DNA of 20,097 nucleotides from an uncultured Eubacteriales bacterium (GTDB taxonomy: Bacteria; Bacillota; Clostridia; Oscillospirales; Oscillospiraceae), in the NCBI GenBank assembly GCA_900549705.1, contig URPI01000026.1:1-20097 (forward strand). The letters are read 5' to 3'. The translations under genes and the position numbers were made by a program. Position 1 is the stretch's first letter. Every line of letters begins with the position of its first letter. Positions 16,035 through 20,097 of this stretch are shown here, piece by piece. The notes below the pieces were generated by a model that did no database searches, was not told where the DNA came from, and was given only the letters and a program-made list of their open reading frames with translations.

Positions 16035-16859
16035 ATGAGTTCTTGTAGCGGAAATTGTTCCAGCTGTGGCTCTGATTGTGCCGACCGCAAGGCAGAAAGC
16101 CTGCTGGCAAAGCTGAATCCCAAATCCACTGTCAAAAAGGTGATTGCAGTCGTGTCCGGCAAGGGCGGTGTCGGCAAGTCCACCGTTACCTCCATGCTGG
16201 CAGTTGCCATGGCTCGGGAGGGCAAGCGGGTAGGTGTTTTGGATGCTGATATTACCGGTCCCTCTGTCCCCACCGCCTTTGGTGTGAAGGAGTGCCAGGG
16301 AGCCAATGAGGATGGGCTGTATCCTGCCCTGACTCGCACCGGCATTCAGGTGATGTCCATCAACCTGCTGCTGGATAACCCTGCCGACCCTGTGGTCTGG
16401 CGTGGCCCGGTGATTGCCGGTGCCGTCAAGCAGTTCTGGACGGATGTAATCTGGGAAGACGTTGACTATATGTTTGTGGATATGCCTCCCGGAACCGGCG
16501 ATGTCCCCCTGACGGTGTTCCAGAGCCTGCCGGTGGACGGCATCATCATTGTCACCAGCCCTCAGGACTTGGTGTCCATGATTGTAAATAAGGCGGTCAA
16601 AATGGCGGACATGATGCACATTCCAGTGCTGGGCTTCGTGGAGAACTATTCCTATCTCCAGTGCCCGGACTGCGGCAAGAAAATCAATGTGTTCGGCAAG
16701 AGCCACTTGGAAGAAATTGCCGCCGAAAAGGGGCTGCCCATCCTGGCGCGGCTGCCCATCGACCCTGCCGTGGCGGAGGCCTTTGATAACGGCCAGATGG
16801 AAACCGTGAATACCGATGCTCTCAGCGAGGCAATCGAAGCAGTCAAGGCTGTAAAATAA
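16035..16859 (+). CDS. Mrp/NBP35 family Fe-S cluster carrier ATPase
   Basis: Mrp (ApbC) proteins are P-loop dimers that carry and transfer Fe-S clusters to apo-proteins. This one has 274 residues. An N-terminal cysteine cluster (C4, C8, C11, C15 in MSSCSGNCSSCGSDC) is followed by the deviant Walker A GKGGVGKST (42-50), switch DADITGPSVP, Walker B VDMPPGTGD, and the C-terminal CPDC (C210, C213) that bridges the dimer cluster. The N-terminal Cys-rich type is usual in Clostridia. ATG 16035 is chosen since GAAGGAG lies 12 bases before it, which is rather long, and the upstream open frame crosses the promoter. It has its own strong promoter and ends in an intrinsic terminator, so it is a single-gene unit. 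Confidence 0.95.
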   Translation: MSSCSGNCSSCGSDCADRKAESLLAKLNPKSTVKKVIAVVSGKGGVGKSTVTSMLAVAMAREGKRVGVLDADITGPSVPTAFGVKECQGANEDGLYPALTRTGIQVMSINLLLDNPADPVVWRGPVIAGAVKQFWTDVIWEDVDYMFVDMPPGTGDVPLTVFQSLPVDGIIIVTSPQDLVSMIVNKAVKMADMMHIPVLGFVENYSYLQCPDCGKKINVFGKSHLEEIAAEKGLPILARLPIDPAVAEAFDNGQMETVNTDALSEAIEAVKAVK

Positions 16860-16868
16860 CAAGGAAAA

Positions 16869-16912
16869 GCACCTGTGCGTGACCAAAAGGGGAATGCACA
16901 GGTGCCTTTTTA
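16869..16912. terminator. Bidirectional intrinsic terminator between Mrp and MATE genes
   Basis: GCACCTGTGC (16869-16878) and GCACAGGTGC (16896-16905) form a perfect 10-bp stem with a 17-base loop. On the plus strand a T run follows (CTTTTTAT); on the minus strand the stem is followed by TTTTCC. The two genes converge here. Confidence 0.8.
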
Positions 16913-16925
16913 TAACGGAGCAAGT

Positions 16926-18293
16926 TTATGCGGATTTTTCTGTCAGCCGGAACATGGCCTTTTTCCAGTCGCCGTGGAAGTACCGTGCAATAAAGCAGAT
17001 GCTGCGGAAAATCCAATCCAGAAGCATGGCATACCATACCCCCAGTGCGCCCATGGAGCATTGAACACCCAGAATATAGCTAAATCCAATCCGAAAGACA
17101 ACCATGGAGAAAATTGCGGTATACATGGGGAACTTTACATCGTTGCAGGCGCGGAGCATATTGGGGAAAACAAAGCTCAGAGGCCACAGCACAATGGCGG
17201 CACTGTTGTGAATCAGTACCAGCTGGTAGGAAAGCTTCGTGGTTTCCGTACTGAGACCATAGATGGACAACAGAAAGGGGAGGGCCGCAATAATCAGTGT
17301 GTTCACAGCGGCGGTTGCACCGAAAGTAAAGGCCATCAGCTTTTTGGTGTAATAGCGAATTTGCGCCTGATCTGATGTCCCAACGCATCTGCCGATAACA
17401 GCTACCATGGCAAGATTCATGGCTTGTCCCACGATGCAGCCCATACTGTCCAGACTGTTGGCAACGCCGTTGGCGGCAATCTGGACGGTTCCAAACAGGG
17501 AAATAATGCTGACGACAACCACCCGTCCACCCTGGAAAATCGCATTTTCAATGCCGCCGGGGATGCCGATGTAAAGAATCTTCCGAATTTCATTCCTGTC
17601 AGGGCGGAGAATCAGCCGGTCGATGCATAGCGCTTGTGCCGGATTCTGCAGGCACAGGCAGAGAATCAGAGCCATAACCGCCCTGGAAATCAGCGAGGGG
17701 AGCGCCACGCCCGAAATACCCATATGCAGACCAAAGACGCAGACTGCGTTGCCCACAATGTTCAGTACGTTGCCGACAATGGAAGTGTAAAAGGTAACGC
17801 TGGTTTTGCCGATGGCGCGGAACAGCGCGGCATAGGCGTTGTAGATGCCAAGGAAAGGGTAGGAGAGGGCGGAGATGGTCAGATAAGTCAGTGCTGCCTC
17901 CATTACATCCGACTCAATGGAGCCGAAAAGCAGACGGATAAGCCTCTCGCGGAACAGGCCGGTGAACACGGCCAGAATTACAGCGGCAGAAGAAACCGTA
18001 AGCAGCACCTGTTCTGCCGCGTTCCTTGCCTCGGCCTTACGGTTGCCGCCCAAATACTGGCTCACCACCACTGTGCCGCCGGTTGCCAGCGCGGCAAGAA
18101 CACTGAATATCAGATTATTAACCATGTCCATCAGGGAAACGCCGGATACACCGGCTTCACCCACGGAAGCGACCATCATGGTATCCGCCATGCCGACAGT
18201 GATGGCAAGGGTTTGCTCCAAAATCAGGGGCAAAATCAAGGATACCAGATCACGGTTTGAAAACAGATAATTTGGTTTTAGTTGGCTTTTCAT
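16926..18293 (-). CDS. MATE family multidrug/metabolite efflux transporter
   Basis: The 455-residue protein has about twelve hydrophobic helices in two similar halves. The N-terminal half shows SLILPLILEQTLAITVGMADTMMVASVGEAGVSGVSL, the typical MATE opening, followed by GGTVVVSQYLGG. The second half repeats the pattern (IPGGIENAIFQGGRVVVVSI, then GQAMNLAMVAVIGRCVG). MATE proteins export drugs or metabolites in exchange for Na+ or H+; the substrate is unknown. The ATG at 18293 is chosen since GAGGGG lies about five bases before it and the residues upstream look untranslated. It converges with the Mrp gene and diverges from brnQ, whose control region overlaps its promoter. Confidence 0.93.
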   Translation of the reverse strand: MKSQLKPNYLFSNRDLVSLILPLILEQTLAITVGMADTMMVASVGEAGVSGVSLMDMVNNLIFSVLAALATGGTVVVSQYLGGNRKAEARNAAEQVLLTVSSAAVILAVFTGLFRERLIRLLFGSIESDVMEAALTYLTISALSYPFLGIYNAYAALFRAIGKTSVTFYTSIVGNVLNIVGNAVCVFGLHMGISGVALPSLISRAVMALILCLCLQNPAQALCIDRLILRPDRNEIRKILYIGIPGGIENAIFQGGRVVVVSIISLFGTVQIAANGVANSLDSMGCIVGQAMNLAMVAVIGRCVGTSDQAQIRYYTKKLMAFTFGATAAVNTLIIAALPFLLSIYGLSTETTKLSYQLVLIHNSAAIVLWPLSFVFPNMLRACNDVKFPMYTAIFSMVVFRIGFSYILGVQCSMGALGVWYAMLLDWIFRSICFIARYFHGDWKKAMFRLTEKSA

Positions 18294-18331
18294 GAAAACC
18301 CCTCGTATAATGTGTATTTCTTCATCCTTTT

Positions 18332-18360
18332 TTGACACGGAAACAAAGCGCATTTAGAAT
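18332..18360 (+). promoter_or_regulatory. Upstream promoter facing brnQ (TTGACA-17-TAGAAT)
   Basis: TTGACA (18332-18337), a 17-base spacer and TAGAAT (18355-18360). It repeats the pattern of the promoter at 18482-18510, sharing TTGACAC and TAGAATATC at the same spacing. Its -10 overlaps the predicted -10 of the MATE gene on the other strand by five bases. The 120 bases between the two plus-strand promoters hold no gene I can support. Confidence 0.6.
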
Positions 18361-18384
18361 ATCACAGCAGTTCGGCAATTACAA
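18356..18384 (-). promoter_or_regulatory. Predicted promoter of the MATE gene
   Basis: On the minus strand TTGTAA (18379-18384), a 17-base spacer and TATTCT (18356-18361). The leader to ATG 18293 would be about 55 bases. The -35 is a weak match, so confidence is limited. Confidence 0.45.
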
Positions 18385-18481
18385 TCTGCGAAATGAACAA
18401 TTCTAAGAAAAAGAAAGTGCGGCAAACTGGCACAGGCATTCTTGAAAGAAAAACTCCTCTCGGCATTTTTCATATTGACTC

Positions 18482-18510
18482 TTGACACAGCGAAAAAATG
18501 CTTGTAGAAT
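18482..18510 (+). promoter_or_regulatory. Main promoter of the brnQ T-box leader
   Basis: TTGACA (18482-18487), a 17-base spacer and TAGAAT (18505-18510). Transcription would begin near 18517, directly at the start of the T-box leader. Confidence 0.8.
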
Positions 18511-18516
18511 ATCCTC

Positions 18517-18793
18517 AGTTGAATAAAAAAGCGATGACGAAGACGGATTTGACTGTTGGTCAGATAGAGAGCTGGGGATGGTGGAAGCCTGGCAGACTGC
18601 TTTCATACATATCCCATCCCTTCTGAGCTGAAGACCTCGAAAGCACTGCCAGTAGGGGCTTCCGCGTGGACTGCGTGAGTGTCTAGGGCTTGTTGGAGCC
18701 TGAAAGAGGCACGCTTTGGCGTGCAATTTGAGTGGTACCGCGGGTATTGCATTGCAAGACTCGTCTCAAGGAAACTTGAGACGGGTCTTTTTT
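18517..18793 (+). promoter_or_regulatory. T-box leader (probably isoleucine) controlling brnQ
   Basis: The signature GAGTGGTACCGCGGG is at 18730-18744. Stem I features include GCGATGACGAAGAC at the base, AGAGAGCTGGGGATGGTGG at the distal loop, and CTTCTGAGC closing the specifier side; stem III is GCACGC/GCGTGC (18709-18724). TGGT (18733-18736) fits an acceptor end with discriminator A. The expected specifier segment (18605-18620) contains the Ile triplet ATC twice (18611-18613 and 18616-18618) and ATA once. A CCC reading directly before the A at 18616 cannot be excluded by eye. Isoleucine fits best because the controlled gene is a branched-chain amino acid carrier. Uncharged tRNA would favour read-through and more transporter. 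Confidence 0.9.
18758..18793 (+). terminator. T-box leader terminator before brnQ
   Basis: GACTCGTCTCAAG (18758-18770) pairs with CTTGAGACGGGTC (18775-18787) through 13 positions with one T-G wobble, loop GAAA, then six T. Confidence 0.93.
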
Positions 18794-18825
18794 ATACAAA
18801 CAACAAAAAGAAAGAGGACATGATG

Positions 18826-20097
18826 ATGAAACTGTCGAAAAAGAACCTGCTTGTGGTCAGCGTGATGCTATTTGCTCTGTTTTTTGGAGCGGGCAACCTG
18901 ATTTTTCCGCCATTCCTGGGTCAAAATGCCGGAAATAAAACCTTGCCTGCCATGATTGGCTTCCTGGCAACAGCTGTAGTTTTACCGGTGCTGGGTGTGG
19001 TTGTTGTTGCTCGGTTCGATGGCCTGGAAAAGCTGGGTCAGCAGGTGGGAAAGCGGTTCAGTCTGGTGTTTACCGTCCTCATTTATCTCTCCATTGGGCC
19101 GGGGCTGGGCATTCCCAGGGCGGCTTCCGTACCGTTTGAGATGGCAGTAGCACCGTACCTGCCCCAGCAGGCAAATGCCGCGCTCTGGATGGCTGTCTAT
19201 TCTCTTGCCTTTTTCCTGGTTGCCCTCTGGCTGTGTCTGAATCCGGGCAAGCTGGTTGACCGTATTGGCAGGGGGCTTACTCCTGCGCTGCTGACCCTGC
19301 TGACGCTGCTGTTCCTCTGCTTTTTGTTCCGGGGAAAAGTAAGTGTGGCGGATGCACAGGAGGCTTATCAGGCTTCGCCGCTGCTTAAGGGTTTTACAGA
19401 GGGATATAATACCATGGATACCATAGCAGCTCTGAATTTTGGCCTGGTGATTTCCACAACATTGGGAACCTTTGGACTGGAACAGAAGCGGGATAAAATG
19501 CGTTACACAATCCGCGCAGGTCTCTTAGCGGGGCTGATTTTGACACTGGTGTACGCCATGCTATCCTATATGGGGATGTGCAGCTCCGGCGTGTATGAAA
19601 TTCAGGAAAACGGTGCCTGGACGTTGCGCTGCATTGTGTATCAGGTGTTTGGCAGTACCGGCGCGGTGCTGCTGGCCGCAATCTTTACTCTGGCGTGCCT
19701 GACCACCTGCGTCGGCCTCATCAATTCCATCTCCCAGTATTTTTCTGCCCTTTTCAAAAAGGTTTCTTATAAGGGCTGGGTATATGTGATTACCTTTTTT
19801 TCCTTCCTGGTGTGCAATCTGGGGTTAAACATGATTCTGAGTATTTCTGTTCCTATCCTGAATGCCATCTACCCGGTTTCCATTGTGTTGATCCTGTTGG
19901 GACTGAGCCACGATTTGTGGAAGCGGAACCGCTTTGCTTACCCCATGACAGTGATCGGAACTGCGGTAATCAGCATCCTCTATGCACTGGAAAAGGCAGG
20001 CGTTCCCTTTGGTATCGCATCCCGTCTGCTTCATAATCTCCCGCTTTATCACCAGGGCTTTGGCTGGGTTTGTGTGGCTGCCGGAATGCTTGCCGTC
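18826..20097 (+). CDS. brnQ: Branched-chain amino acid transporter (BrnQ/LivII family), cut by the window end
   Basis: BrnQ carries Leu, Ile and Val into the cell with Na+ or H+. The frame is open to the end of the window with 424 residues; the family is about 430-450 long, so little is missing. The N-terminus has the family block LFALFFGAGNLIFPPFLGQNAG, followed by regularly spaced hydrophobic helices, and STTLGTFGLEQKRDKMRYTI matches the family's central loop. Three ATG codons lie in a row at 18820, 18823 and 18826. AGAGGA (18813-18818) is one, four and seven bases before them, so 18826 is preferred by spacing; the choice changes the product by two residues. The leader is a T-box, which links uptake to tRNA charging. 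Confidence 0.95.
   Translation, partial: MKLSKKNLLVVSVMLFALFFGAGNLIFPPFLGQNAGNKTLPAMIGFLATAVVLPVLGVVVVARFDGLEKLGQQVGKRFSLVFTVLIYLSIGPGLGIPRAASVPFEMAVAPYLPQQANAALWMAVYSLAFFLVALWLCLNPGKLVDRIGRGLTPALLTLLTLLFLCFLFRGKVSVADAQEAYQASPLLKGFTEGYNTMDTIAALNFGLVISTTLGTFGLEQKRDKMRYTIRAGLLAGLILTLVYAMLSYMGMCSSGVYEIQENGAWTLRCIVYQVFGSTGAVLLAAIFTLACLTTCVGLINSISQYFSALFKKVSYKGWVYVITFFSFLVCNLGLNMILSISVPILNAIYPVSIVLILLGLSHDLWKRNRFAYPMTVIGTAVISILYALEKAGVPFGIASRLLHNLPLYHQGFGWVCVAAGMLAV

Noticed and set aside
18393..18485. 30-codon plus-strand frame (MNNSKKKKVRQTGTG...) between the two brnQ-side promoters
   Set aside because: No ribosome-binding site precedes the ATG and its stop overlaps the -35 of the next promoter. 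I saw no family similarity.
1..20097. CRISPR arrays, insertion sequences, phage genes, tRNA or rRNA genes
   Set aside because: I saw no regularly spaced repeats, transposase or integrase motifs, tRNA-like cloverleaf with a CCA end, or rRNA segments. The ACCGCGG-like strings belong to T-box signatures.

Overview
The window looks like chromosomal core sequence from a low-to-moderate GC Gram-positive anaerobe, most likely class Clostridia (Oscillospirales / Ruminococcaceae-like gut bacteria). The reasons are two tRNA-sensing T-box leaders, an RNase M5 gene, strong GGAGG ribosome-binding sites, sigma-A type promoters, a Cys-rich clostridial type Mrp ATPase, and the order mltG followed by a U32 protein, which is also seen near alaS in Bacillus. 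No phage, insertion sequence, CRISPR, tRNA or rRNA was recognised.

Left arm (1-3899, minus strand): one apparent operon, read right to left. It holds a DJ-1/PfpI protein, the endolytic transglycosylase MltG, a U32 family protein (TrhP-like tRNA hydroxylase) broken by a one-base frameshift, then a hairpin and a small membrane-anchored protein with a truncated peptidoglycan-binding domain that starts with TTG. A promoter at 3988-4016 drives it, divergent from a promoter at 4110-4138 for the next unit. That unit (4179-6262, plus) is a DEAD-box RNA helicase overlapping by ATGA with a short DprA-like gene, and it ends in a terminator shared with a convergent radical SAM gene (6302-7153, minus).

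Middle (7154-16912, plus): an alanine-type T-box leader with its own terminator precedes alaS. After the alaS terminator comes a tight unit: comEC, holA (DNA polymerase III delta), rnmV (RNase M5) and an ABC-F ATPase, with gaps or overlaps of 2 to 14 bases. A textbook promoter (TTGACA-17-TATAAT) embedded at the ABC-F stop codon then drives an Mrp-type Fe-S carrier ATPase, which ends in a terminator facing a convergent MATE exporter gene.

Right arm (16926-20097): the MATE gene (minus) and a branched-chain amino acid transporter (brnQ, plus, cut by the window end) diverge from a 530-base regulatory region. It holds two nearly matching TTGACA-17-TAGAAT promoters 150 bases apart, the first with its -10 sitting on the MATE -10 on the other strand, followed by a second T-box leader that probably senses tRNA-Ile.

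I found no clearly new multi-gene system. The points most worth a second look are the overlapping divergent promoters with the T-box before brnQ, the helicase/DprA-like pair, and the frameshifted U32 gene.
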